A stretch of DNA of 64,000 nt from NCBI RefSeq assembly GCF_000005505.3, contig NC_016133.3:32202737-32266736 (forward strand), given 5' to 3'. The position numbers were made by a program, and so were the translations under genes. The DNA is from Brachypodium distachyon. Lineage: Eukaryota; Streptophyta; Magnoliopsida; Poales; Poaceae. The notes beneath the pieces were generated by a model. It made no database searches. It worked only from the letters and a program-made list of their open reading frames with translations, and was not told where the DNA came from. Below, in pieces: positions 22,176 to 33,734 of this stretch (the first letter of the stretch is position 1; every line of letters begins with the position of its first letter).

Positions 22176-25100
22176 ATGTCTTCCAAGGGCCAAAACCGTC
22201 CCAAGGGGAGCACCAGCAAAGGGGAGAAGCGCGAGAAGGTTACCAAGAAGGAGTTGTCAGACTGAGCCCGGAAGGATGAGGAAATGCGGACTAAGTTCGC
22301 CTTCTTGCCCCCCCCCCCCCCGGTTACAACGGCGAGGGAGTTGACAAGCTGGTCTTGGCGCTCGCCACCAAGCACAACGAGTACGGGCCGACGCGGGTTC
22401 TTCCCGTCGGCGCAGCGAGCGACCCGCAGTACTTCCGGGTCTTCGGAAGATTCATCCTAGCTGGGTTCGTGTCGCCGCACTCTTTTTTCCTTTCCGCCAT
22501 CATGGAGACCTACGGGCTCATCATGGCGCAGATTCACCCCACGTCGTTTTTCACATTGGCTGGCTTCCAACACCTCTCTGAAGCGTTCGTGGGGGTGATG
22601 CCATCAGAGGCTCTATTTCGCCACTACTACTACCCGAGGGTGGAGGGAAGGCTCCTCTGTCCTCGGGAGTGGTGTTCCGGTTCCGCGACAGGATAAAGTC
22701 GGAGTTCATCCGGCTTGGGAAGAAGAAGATTGAGCATGAGTGGCACCGCGACTGGTGCTGGGTGCGGACCGACGAGCTCCAGGAGTTCCACGAGGAGCCC
22801 CTCGGGCCTCCGAAGGGCTCTGACGACTGGACGTTCAGCGACCAGAAGGACGAGGAGCTGGCCCCAATCTGTGCCAAGATCAAGGCGCTCCGTGAGGCTA
22901 GGCTCACGGACACGGATGTGGCGCGCCACTTCATCAGGAGGCGCGTGGCTCCCCTACAGCAGCGCTCACATCCGGCGTGGATGTACACCGGACCCGGCTG
23001 CAGCGCACAGACCTCCTGCCGGAGGAGGTGCAATTCTGGGTGAAGGGCATCACCGGCGAGGACGAAGATTACCGGCTGACGCCGCTAGGAGCGCACCCGC
23101 TCCACGCCGGTATCCCGAACCCGGGAGCTCGGGATCTCCCACTCTGCGATGAGTGGGGGATTGTGCAGGACCCCTCGGCGCAGCCCTCCCCCCCCCCCCC
23201 CTGCCCCCGCCCCCCGCGCCCCGCAGGGGCAAGGAGCCGCTTGCCGACTTGGGGAGGGGGGGCCAAGGCTAGGCCTCCGCCAGGCCAGAGGACTCGGACT
23301 CCGACGACTCCTCGCTGGGCGTCAGAGGAGACCTCAACGACGACGACGACGCTCCCCCGGCAGCCAGCGGGGTCGCGCCGGAGGAGGACGACGAGGAAGA
23401 CGACGTCCCCCTGGTGAGGCAGTCTGCGGCGGAGTGGGCGAGCAGGCAGGAGGCCAGCCCACGGCCTCAGGAGCCTCATGCCGACGGGGGGGCTATGGCC
23501 TCCGGCGGCAGTGATGTGGCTGCAGCGGCCGCTCCGACTACCCTGACGGCTCCGCCAGTTCCCCCGCATGAAGCGGCCCTCCGGCGAGGAGCATCCTGGC
23601 GGAAAGGGTGCTCAAGCTCAGACCGGCGGGGTGAGTTCATTGTTGTTTTGAACACTTTAGATTTCATGAATTTTTACATGTCTGACTAATTTTGTTTTAC
23701 ATTTCCCAGTTCTTCGAGGAAGAGGGGGCAGACCAGCACGTCGCCGGCAACCCCGACCAAGAAGCCCCGCCCGCATCAGGCAATGGTGACCACGATGCCG
23801 CTGACGCGGATGTTGTGGCGGCGGCAGCCGCCGCTAGGGACTCGACGGTCCCCGATTCAAGCTTGCAGGGCACCGGCCCAGCGACAGGTACGTGCGAGTT
23901 CCAATACTTCTTTTACCCATCTGCGCCATCTCCCATACTTGACGCAGGTGCTCTTCGTGCAGTTGCCGAAATTGCTCCGGCTGCGCCCGCGTCCACCGAG
24001 GTGCAGGTAATCGACCTCACCGGCGAGGTCGACGACGATGCTCCGGCGGAGGTTGCCTCCGTTGGAGCCCTTTAGCACTCGGCACCGGCGCCTGCCGGGG
24101 CCGCGACTGCTGCCGCAGGTGATGCCACACAGGGGGCGCCATCTGTGGCAGGTGACACGGAGCAGCCTCTGCCAGCCGGAGCAGGCGGCGGTGCTTTGGA
24201 GAAGCCCCCGAGCCCCCCAGCCCGCCCCTTTGGACGGGCAAGGAGCAGCAGGGCTTGGCCAGGCCGTGGGCGCGTCGTCAAATCCCGACGCACCCTCGGG
24301 ATCACAAACGGTTGCGGCGGGGTCCTCCTCCTCCGCCGGAGCCGCCTTCTGCCCGGGAGCAAGGGAGCTCGTCGGGCGGTCATGGGGTCGGTTACTTTCG
24401 ACCCCAGCGTGTTCCAACAGGGACACCAAGTGATCGACAACATCTAGCAGCAGCAGCGGATGTTCGTCGATTTCTTCAACGACGTGCAACAACACCACGC
24501 CCGCGTGGTAGCGGAACTGCGCGCAGCGTGACGGGAGGCGGAGGAGCAGCGCACCGAGCTGCAGCGGCTCCGGGGGAAGCTCCAGCTGGCGCAGCAAGTC
24601 GGGGCGACGCCTGCCGTGCAAGGGGTGCCAGAGGCAGAAGTCCTCCAGCGGCTATGGGATCTCCAGCAAGAGCACCAGCGGGAGCTCGGACTGGTGAAGG
24701 CCACGCACGCCAAGAGCGAGTAGGAGCACCAGGCGGCTCTGGACTCATTCCAGGGGTGTCTCCGGGAGAAGACGGACTTACTGTTCTACTACTCCCTCGA
24801 GATCCAGCGCCTCCGCCGCGAGGTTGGAGAGCTGGAGATGGCGGCTGCAACAGCAGCCGAAGCCTCGGCGCGCCGGGAGAAGGAGTTGCAGGACCAGGCT
24901 CGCTCCCGAGAGCACGAGCTTGCGGGGCAGCTCAAGGCCGCCCAAGATGCCAGCTCGTCCCTTCAGGGCGATCTCGACGTCCGAGATCGGCAGGCTGAAG
25001 TCCGAGTGCCGCGAACACAAGCTGCAGGCCCAGGAGGCTTGCGGTACGTGCACAAAGCTGCGGGCCCACAGGACAGAGGAGGTGGCCAGGCTGAAGAAGC

Positions 25101-25537
25101 TGGCGGACTCGGTGGTGGAGGCGCTGCAGGGGTTCGACATCCCGGTGGCTTCCTTCGACGGGGCGTACATGGGCAGCTTCACCTCTTTCTTCGCAGACTT
25201 TGTCGGCCGGCTGAGCGGCCTGCAGAACTGCGTTACAGCCTTCGGGGACCGGCAAGTTGGCGTTGCAGCCGAGCAGGTCGCCGGGAAAATTCTCACCTGG
25301 GTCCACTCCGCCCACCCCGACTTCCCGTTCGAGTCGGTCTTCGACGCCTGGTCGGACGAGGAAGAGGCCAAGACCCGCCGGGAAGCGGTGCAGGGCATTG
25401 TGGACGAGATGGTGGCGCGGATGCAGGGCAAGGTCGATGAAGCCGAAGCCGCTAAAGAGGAGGTTGCCGGAGAAGCTCCCGATGCCGAGGATGCACCTGA
25501 CACCGACGCAGCCGCCCCGGGAGCACCTCCTGCATGA
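22176..25537 (+). pseudogene. Antisense gene of element A (Transposase_28 type), decayed
   Basis: Plus-strand gene opposite to the gag-pol of A. ATG at 22176 (MSSKGQNRPKGS), with a TGA at 22263 and several frameshifts after that. Conserved blocks match the copy in element B: PGYNGEG, FRVFGRFILAGFVSPHSFF, AFVGVMPS, LFRHYYYPR, FWVKGITGE. These mark the 'putative gypsy type transposon' (Transposase_28) domain. The C-terminal part is Ala/Glu-rich coiled coil ending EVAGEAPDAEDAPDTDA and a stop at 25537. Intron-like gaps with GT...AG occur at 23631-23709 and 23888-23947. The role of this protein is unknown. Poly-C tracts at about 22110 and 22310 sit in the frame and probably slipped. Confidence 0.8.
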
Positions 25538-26933
25538 TTGTTTGTTGTTTTTTCCTGCAATTGGTGCATGGTGCCTTAGAACTTTTTGTGTTAGCTTTCT
25601 CTTGTCATCACAAGTGTTACTTGTCAACTCGTTTGCTGAAGTTTCATTATATCCAATGCTACTTTTACTTGCTTCTTTATCTAAAACTAGTTTGCCGGGG
25701 AGGGGCTCTGTCCTTCTCGCATTTTAGCCTTGCGTATCCGGGGACTCGCCAACTACATGCTTGGCCAGACTAGGGACCCGGGATGGACCCGCGGTGCTGA
25801 CCTAGGACCAAACAGCAGCGGCTAGTCACTCTGTCTGCGGGTTAACTACCCCAGCGCGCACGTCTCCGGGACGGACCCGCGAGCCACATGCGGGGGGCAT
25901 CCTCACCCCTCAACGTCCTTCCTACACTCCGGCAACATGGGGACCGAGCTTACCTTAGCAAACCAGCGTGACTAAAGGAAGAGCTAAGGACCCAAAACAA
26001 AGTACTTAGCTTTCCACTCTCTTTGGTCTTGTAGCACCTTGTTGAGAGCCGTGGCAAGGACGCTGTGGCAGTGCACCCTCCAGCGGCATGCGCGGAGGCA
26101 TGCACCCCCACAGCGTCTTCGCGACGCCCCTCGCCCGCTGCATCGCCATGTGGCAGGGCCGCAATGGTGGGAACACCCTCAGCGACAAGCGCAGAGGGAT
26201 GCACCACCATCGCCTCTCTGCGGCATCTCTTGCTTTCTTGCCCGTTGCTGGCGTTGCACTTGCCTCGGTCTGTTTAAATAGCCGAAGCGCTGCCCTTGCC
26301 TCTACACGCGCGGGATCACCCGCCGCCGCGTGGAGGCACTGGACTTGTCTCAGTTTCCTGCATCAAGCCCCGAAGTAATTGCCATATATGTACAACTTAC
26401 TCACAAGGCGTCTACACCCATGACCACCCGACGAGCACCACAGTGTGCCTTCGCCCCATCTTTACCCTGTGTGTCAGATTCCTGCAGTGCCCAAGGTGCA
26501 TAGCAAAAAATTTCTAAATGCACGAAAAACAGTTCCAACTGGATAACCTCTTGCCTCCCAGCCCCCGAGCACAGAAGAGTCGACCTCAGACTTGGGTGTG
26601 AGCATCTTCATATTCCCATGGTGCCTTGCTGGCACGTAGCACGTTGCGGACGGGTCCGGCAACTGTTAGGCCTCGTTCAGAGACGTCCCGGCAACGAGCT
26701 TGATTTTCGGGGTTCCAGCAGCCCCCTGCTCACAGCCAAGGATGAGGAGACAATTTTGTGCACCTAGAGTAGGAGATAGAAGCACTCATAAACAGCAAAG
26801 CACAATATTCATTGAAGCAACACTTATTTTTATTCAACTTTGTGCTAGCGGATTACAATCGGGCCTTGCCCGGCTACACTAGCTTAAAGAGGCACACTGC
26901 TGCAGCGTCACCCATGGGTAAGGCGCCACCGTT
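25538..26933. other. Non-coding spacer of element A between antisense gene and integrase
   Basis: No coding region. It includes the motif acccgggatggacccgcggtgc (25777), shared with the same position in element B (40088). Around 26040-26230 there is a GC-rich stretch with repeated gcatgc/gacgctgtggca motifs that can fold. It probably holds the 3' ends of both convergent transcripts. Confidence 0.55.
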
Positions 26934-28458
26934 TCACGGGTAGAACTTCCGCAGGTGCTCAATGTTCGAACTATTGGGCACCAGCAAGCCTTCTTCGGTT
27001 TCCAGCCGGATAGCCCCCAGTCTGATCACCTGCACTACCCGGAAAGGGCCTTCCTAGATTGGAGTCAACTTGTTCACGGCCTTCGTTCCTTGTATCTGGC
27101 GCAGGATGAGGTCTCCAACCTCGAGCCCCGAGGGACGAACTCTCCTGTCGTGATAACGACGGAGTCCCTGCTGGTAGCCTATAGTTCGCACGGCAGCCCG
27201 GCATCGAATCTCCTCGATGAAGGTAAGGTCATCAATCCTGCCTGTGTTGGCTCTTGTCACCGTACGCGCGTACCCGAGGTGACCCATACTTGAGCTCGAG
27301 GGGCAGCATAGCTTCTGCCCCATAGACGAGGGCAAACGGAGTTTGACCCGTCGCCCGACTTGGTGTGGTCCGCAGTGACCACAGCACGGGCTGGAGTTCT
27401 TCAACCCAGTGTTTCCCGTGGCCCTTGAGCTTGTCAAAGGTTCTCGTCTTGAGCCCCCATAGCACTTCTGCGTTGGCTCGCTCAACTTGCCCATTGCTCC
27501 TCGGATGAGCAACAGAGGCAAAGTGAATATTAGTGCTCATGTCCTCGCAGTAAGCTTGAAACACCGTGCTAGGGAATTGCGTGCCGTTGTCGGTGATTAT
27601 GCCGTTAGGCACACCAAACCGGCACACAATGCCCTAGAAAAACTTGATGGCCGCCTGCGCCGTGATGGCTCGGATAGGCTCCACGTCGATCCACTTCGAG
27701 AACTTGTCGATGGCCACGAGCAAGTACTCGTAGCCGCCAACTGCTCTCAGCAACTTGTCGACGATGTCCAGCCCCCAGACCGCGAATGGCCACGAGGACG
27801 GGATGACTTGCAGGGCTTGCGCTGGCTGGTTGCTCTTCTTGGCGTGAAACTGGCACGTTTCACAAGTCTTGACTAATTGCTCGGCGTCAGCTAGTGCTGT
27901 CGGCCAGTAAAAACCATGCCGGAATGCTTTCCCAGCTAGTGCCCTGGAGGCCACATGGTGCGAGCATGTGCCTCGATGTATATCCTCCAGCAACGTGCGT
28001 CCTTCTTCCTGGGGCACGCAGAGGAGCATGACTCCGTTAGGACGCCTCCGGTAGAGTTCCCCGTCCACTAGGGCGTACATCTTAGCTTGTCGGGCTACTC
28101 GCTCCATGGCAACGTCTTTCTCTAGGAGGGTCCCGTCCCTGAGGTAACGAATAATATCCGTCCCCCAGGGTGGTGGTTCCCGGCTAGTGTATGCCACCAA
28201 CTTGGCGGCATGGTCCCCTGCAGCTGCAGGGTCCCCTTGAGTTGCCGGAGGGGCTTCCCCGGCAACCGTTTTGGGGTCGACAGAGAGCTTTGACTGCCTC
28301 TGCAGGAACACCCCAGGAGGCACCTTGCTGCATTCCGCCGCCCATTTGGACAGTTCATCCGCAACAAAGTTGTCCTTGCGCTTCACGTGCTCAAATCGAA
28401 GTCTCTTGAACCTGGACTCCAATTTTCGCACTTCCTCCACGTACGCTGCCATCTGGGC
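26934..28458 (-). pseudogene. Element A integrase and distal RNase H, broken
   Basis: Minus-strand continuation of pol, ending HLRKFYP and TGA (26936-26934). The connection (FEHVKRKDNFVADELSKWAA) leads to a zinc-binding H-H-C-C region (HRGTCSHHVASR... TCETCQFH) and the integrase core (WPFAVWGLDIVDKL; GIITDNGTQF; SVAHPRSNGQVERAN), giving the D, D and E of the DDE triad. The frame is broken by a TAG after AAIKFF (about 27636), a frameshift near 27230-27240 and a stop at KLTPI. Upstream, the frame is cut by the rpoB insert at 28459. Confidence 0.88.
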
Positions 28459-28808
28459 GGAATTTTTCTTTGATAAACAGGAAACTTAAGATTAAGATGC
28501 TCCGGAATGGGAATGAGGGAATGTCCACAATACCTGGATTTAGTCAGATCCAATTTGAGGGATTTTGTAGGTTCATTAATCAAGGCTTGGCAGAAGAGCT
28601 TGAGAAGTTTCTAACAACTAAAGATCCAGATCAAGAAATTGCATTTCAATTATTTGCGAAAGAATATCAATTGCCAGAACCCTCGATAAAAGAAAGGGAT
28701 GCTGTATATGAATCACTCACCCATTCTTCCGAATTATATGTATCTGCGAGATTAATTTTTGGTTTCGATGTGCAAAAGCAAACCATTTCTATTGGAAACA
28801 TTCCTATA
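28459..28808 (+). pseudogene. rpoB: Plastid rpoB 5' fragment (NUPT) inserted in element A
   Basis: A 350-bp plus-strand piece of chloroplast rpoB, the beta subunit of the plastid-encoded RNA polymerase. It includes about 38 bp of leader, the ATG at 28497 ([18 protein letters not shown]) and about 104 codons, to [12 protein letters not shown], where it stops short. The reading frame is still open and little changed, so transfer may be recent. It lies opposite in sense to element A and interrupts the RNase H region between the codons for VINQV and [12 protein letters not shown] occurs at both junctions (28455-28458 and 28809-28812), either microhomology used in repair or a short target duplication. 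A fragment this short cannot make a working polymerase subunit. Confidence 0.93.
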
Positions 28809-29208
28809 GGGCAGTCGTAGTCCCTGTTTACCTAGTTGATCACGAATTGGGGGTCCCCACGAACAACCAAGCGCTTGATGTCGAGGGTGATTGGCGCGCG
28901 CAGCCCGGCAAGCAGTCCCTCGTACTCTGCTGTGTTGTTGGTGGAGGTGGCGAAGTCGAGCTGTATTACGAACTTCAGCTGATCTCCAGTGGGCGACTCG
29001 ATCACCACTCCAGCACCGGCGCCCTGCAAGCAGAAGGTGCCGTCAAAGTACACTTCGTCTAATCTGCCGGGAAGGCTCGCTTCCGGCTCTTCTTCCTCTA
29101 TGCCCGTCGATGTCCACTCCGCGACGAAGTCAGCGTGAGCGGTGCTCTTGATGCTCTTGGTGTTTGCAAAACGTAGCCTAAACTCCGCCAGCTCCATCCT
29201 CCACTCGG
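28809..29208 (-). pseudogene. Element A RNase H segment between rpoB insert and element C
   Basis: Minus-strand pol fragment reading WRMELAEFRLRFANTKSIKS, then DFVAEWTSTG, then the RNase H core (VYFDGTFCLQGAGAGVVIES; NNTAEYEGLLAGLR; RLVVRGDPQFVIN). The acidic residues D of YFDG, E of TAEYE and D of RGD are present. Its upstream neighbour GRVAE lies beyond element C at 32454, and its downstream neighbour beyond the rpoB insert. Confidence 0.88.
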
Positions 29209-32200
29209 TGTAACATCCCAAAATTTTAAACTTTTACATATGCATTGCATCCATAAGCATCATGCCACAATTGCATGTTTGAATTCAAATTTGAATCTCC
29301 AAAAGGCTTTTAAAGGATTTTATTTAAATTTAAACCTTAGGGTTTACACCCATTTGAGCTTTGGATCTTCAAACCAATAGGTTTTATGTATAAAAGGGGT
29401 TTAATGCATATATAAGCTATCCCATAATTTTTGGATAATTATTTGGAGTTGAAAAAGTATTTTATTTAAATAGAAATATAGCCCTAAGGCATTTATAGGG
29501 AAAATGTATTTTATATAATTTTATTTTGAGGGGAAACTACTCCCTAAAGTTGTATCATGGTAGAACGTGATTTTACACATTTTCTGGAATTTATTTGGAC
29601 CAATTTGGAGTTCAAAATCAAAAGTTATCAAAAAATGAGAAAAGCAGAAAAAGTAAAGGCTAAAAGAAAGAAAAAAAGAGGAAACCGGACCGGCCCGGCC
29701 ACTTCGGGCCGAACCCGCCCAATCCCTCGCGCGCGCCGCAGCCCAGCCAGCCCAGCCGCTCGCCCGCACGCAGCGCCCGTCACTGACAGGTGGGGCCCAC
29801 CTGTCAGGCTCGTCGTCTTCGTTTGGAAAGCGCCCGCGACGCGCCGCCTTCCTTCTTCGCCGCCGCGCGCTGTCTCCGCCGCAATCTCCTCTCCCGTCCT
29901 TCTTTCGGAGCCCCGAGCACGTCCATTTAAACCCCGCGACCCCCTCTCTTCTTTCCCCTTGCTTCCCCAGTCAATCGCGACCACGCCACCAGGATTTCTC
30001 GCCGTTGCTCGCCGTCGCCCGCCGCCATTTTTCTCTCGCCGACGAAGTTCCAGTGAGCCATCTCCGAAGCCGCCTCCCTCTCTCTCCTTCTCTCTCCCTC
30101 GCGGTCAAGATGACGCACGCCGTCTTCATTTTCGTGCACTGCAGCGCCCCGACGCCCGAGCCTGAAGCTCCGCCGCCCGCGCCGCCGCCTCGTCTTCGAC
30201 GTAGGCATGGACTCCGACCGCCCGACCCCGCGCCGACCGCGTCACCGTGTTCCCCGTGCCGTGCCGCGCCTCCCCGTGACCTCCCCGTCGCGCCGGCCTC
30301 GCCGGAACCGCCTGCCGCCGCCCGCCCGTGCCGCACCGCCGCCGGAGAAGCTCCCGGGAACCCTATGTTCCCGGAGGTGAGATCTCGTCCGTCCATCCGT
30401 CCTCAACGGCCCAGATTAGATCCTTTTTATTTCACTTAAACGAACCGGTACGCGCCAATTAGGAGCTGACACGTGGCACCTATATTACAAAATGAAAATC
30501 TAATTTGCATTCCCCAGAATAATTAAATGGCACTTTTGCAGAAAAGCCCCTGTAATTTCAAATGATCATATCTTTTAATCTGTTTGGCCAAATTTAATGA
30601 TCCACACCTTTTTGGAATCCTTAGGAATTGTAGAATCTTTTGGCACTGTCCGATTTCAAATTTGAATCACATTCAAATTACAGAATAGGGTTTTATGCCA
30701 TTTAAATCAGAATTAATTATTTAGAAGTCCTTTTTGAATGAAACCAATGGCCAAAATTTTATTTTATTAAGCTCTGTCCAATGGGACAGAGAAATAATTT
30801 TTTTGAATTAATTTATTTGGCTGATGCAAATAAAACCTTATTTTAGAGTTTAAACCCTAGCCTTTGCTATTTGTTTAAAACCCTAATTACTTATGCTTAG
30901 GATCAGTAGGTCACCCGAATAAAACCAACCCACTCATGTCACATGTTTTGCTTTGCATCATGGCATACATATTCTTTTGTTGGTATGGTGTGTTTATGTA
31001 TGCATTGTTTGTATTGCTTAGTTTTCTCGGAGAGCGAATTGTGTGACCGTGAAGAGTGTCTGAATACCAATTACTATCAAGGCAAGTTTACTTTGATCAT
31101 TCACCTATTACTTTATTATGCACGAGATTTTATTAGTTGCATTATTAGGACTATTATTGTATCTATGCTATGCTATGATTCTCCTAGTAGTGTAGAAATA
31201 TCTTTGCCATGTCCCCACCACCAATTACCATCGTGGTAGTAAAATGCTAGGCTATGATAATATACGAGGGTGGTATTATTACAATGTGATACTATTGAAT
31301 TACGATATGGTTTTCCTAGTGTATGGCAAAACAAGTAATTCAATGTACCGTCCTGGGTGGGCTGCTTTGAGGAAGTGGAGATGTATGCGACGTCAGGTTC
31401 ATTTCTATGAGTCGTCTCGCCATTTCTATGGGAGCGCCTATGTTGCAACTGAGGAATGCCACCCGGGGTAACCAGAAACTGGACTAGTTTCTTGTTTAGT
31501 AGCTTCCAGTACAACCACATGGTATTATGGGCTCTGCCAGGATGGACGTAAGAAATATGAACCTGGATCCGAGGTGACATCGGTTTGTTGCAGTGTAGGT
31601 TGGAACGCATCCCTCAGGTGGTTTGGGGGAATATGTTCTGAAAATTTCTGTAATCGATGCTGTTGCTGCTCCACTTGGAGGACAGCAAGGGATTAACATG
31701 TTGATTTCTTATGGGTAAAGTGTACCACCTCATGAGAGTGTCAAACTAAGTACTTAGCCGTGTCCCCGGTTACGGACAATTATGAGTAACTAGATATTGG
31801 GGCTGTAAGGAAGGTCTCACTCATTCCAATTTCCTAATAAAATGAATGGATTGAACTGGGTAGGACCATTGATGTTTCTACTCAATGTGCCTAGGTTAAT
31901 AGGAGCATGGGTGTTTCTACCCCGTGTCCAATAGAATTAAAAACTACTTGATTAAAAATGATATGATTGAATTATGATGCTTTTATGCAAACAACCAAAC
32001 TCCACCTAGCCAAATTATGCATGTACTTTGTAGGTCCTGTATAACTCTGGCTAACTTGCCAATACATTCAAATGTATTGACCACGTAGTGGCTGCAATTA
32101 ACAATGCAGGTGGATCCGTCGATGAGTGAGGTTCGTCAATATGTTGTGAGTCATGTGCTTACATTCCAACATGCTTTCACCGTGGAGTAGTTGAGGCCCT

Positions 32201-32453
32201 TTTGTTCTACCCTTTTCCGCAGAAATTTTGAAACATTGTTTTATGATGATGAAACAGTATTTGTTTTATACTGGCCCAAGAGGTCATGCGAGGTTGTAAG
32301 TACTATTTAAGTTCTGGATGATGCGATGTAATAAAGTACTTGACCTTTGTTTCTGTATATTTCATCATGAAACTGTGTGTGCTAGTGAGTCGATCCAGAG
32401 ACTAGCATAGTAAACACAGAGATCGAACCCTAGTAAGGGGGAGGATCGCTTCA
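29209..32453. mobile_element. Element C: probable long solo LTR inserted in pol of element A
   Basis: Begins TGTAACATCCCAAAATTTTA and ends GGAGGATCGCTTCA, so it has TG...CA ends. It is flanked by CTCGG (29204-29208 and 32454-32458), a 5-bp target duplication. The 3245 bp carry no gag or pol. A GC-rich, pyrimidine-rich zone (29690-30420) with a TATA-like tttaaa near 29930 looks like a promoter and leader, followed by AT-rich DNA. No internal direct repeat of the ends was seen, so a solo LTR of a long-LTR gypsy family is favoured over a two-LTR non-autonomous element. The family was not identified, and the LTR strand is not determined. Confidence 0.75.
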
Positions 32454-33734
32454 CTCGGCCACCCTCCCGGTGGCTTCACGGTTGGTGAGGGCCTGCTCTA
32501 GGCAGAACCCCGACACCACCGTGATGCTGTGTGCCTGAAAGTAATGGCGCAGCTTCCTTGAAGCGAGCAGGATCCCAAGCAGAAGCTTCTGGACTTGCGG
32601 GTACCGTACCCGGGCATCGCGCAGCACCGTACTAATGAAGTACACGGGAGGCTGCACTAGCCACTTGCGGGGGGCAGCCTGCATGGGCTGTCCCTCGGAT
32701 CCAGGGGCAAAGGCGGTAGCCGGGGGTTTCTTCGGGTCGCCGAAAGCCCCTGGCCCTTCCGTCTCAGCCCCCGGGACTTGCTCTTCCCTCTCGGCAACGA
32801 GCACAGAGCTCACCACTTGGTCCGTCGCTGCCAGGTATAGCAGCAACGGCTCGCCTAGCTTGGGGGCAATGAGGACCGGTGGCGATTTCAGGTAGTGCTT
32901 CAAGTCCTGGAAAGCCGCTTCCACCTCGGGAGTCCAATTGACTGGACCCTTCTTCTTCATCACCTTGAAGAAAGGCAGGGCTTGCTCGCCCAGCCTTGAG
33001 ATGAAACGCCCAAGCGCCGCAACGCATCCGTTGAGGTGCTGGACGTCTCTAAACTTGCACGAGTCCACACCGAACGTGCACTTCTCGGGGTTAAGCTTGA
33101 GCTTGATCTTGCGGAGGTTGTTGAACGTCTCCTGCAGGTCGCCGACGAGCGAGTCCCGAAGCTGCGACTTGACGACGATATCGTCCATGTAGGCCTCTAT
33201 ATTCCGGCCTAGCTGGGGTCCCAGACACTCGCGTAGGGCGCGCTGAAATGTCGAGCCCGCATTCTTCAGCCCGAAAGGCATGCACGTGTAACAGTAGCAG
33301 CCAACCGGGGTGATAAACGTTGTTTTCTCCTTGTCTTCGACTGCCATCTTAATCTGATTGTAGCCGGAGAAGGCATCCAGAAAGCACAGAAAGTCACAAC
33401 CTGCTGTAGAATCTGCTATTTGATCGATTCCGGGTACAAGGAAGGGGTCCTTAGGACATGCACGATTAAGATCTGTAAAATCTACGCACATGCGCAATTT
33501 ATTTCCAGCCTTAAGGACAACAACAGGGTTTGCTAACCAAGTAGGGTACAACACTTTCCTGATCGCCTCGGCGTTCTTGAGCTTCTCCACTTCCTGCCGG
33601 ATGAAGTATTTGCGTTCCGGTGCTTGCCGGCGAACCTTCTGCTTAACGGACCTCGCGTCTAGCCGCACCGCCAGCAGATGCTCGATCACCTCCCTAGGGA
33701 CTCTGGAAAGATCTGACGGCTCCCAAGCGAACAC
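32454..33734 (-). pseudogene. Element A reverse transcriptase, with internal deletion
   Basis: Minus-strand RT and start of RNase H in one open frame. Motifs: KQKVRRQAPERKYFIRQEV; LRMCVDFTDLNRACPKDPF; FLDAFSGYNQIKM; MPFGLKNAGSTFQRAL; AYMDDIVVKS (the catalytic YMDD, intact); LPFFKVMKKKGPVNWT; LLLYLAATDQVVSSVLV; then the RNase H start KLRHYFQAHSITVVSGFCL. Against element B, about 33 residues between FGVDS and RDVQHLNGCV are missing in frame (near 33047), removing part of the RT thumb. The frame ends at GRVAE where element C interrupts. Confidence 0.9.

Noticed and set aside
23000..25000. Many long open frames on both strands (up to about 250 codons)
   Set aside because: GC-rich, stop-poor shadows of the antisense gene. 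Only the frame matching the B copy was kept.
28470..28820. Apparent intact plus-strand gene within element A
   Set aside because: It is the 5' part of plastid rpoB; it runs into retrotransposon sequence after about 104 codons and is only a fragment.
29557..30439. Open frames of 140-200 codons in element C
   Set aside because: They come from GC-rich low-complexity sequence, occur on both strands and show no domains; treated as leader DNA of an LTR.
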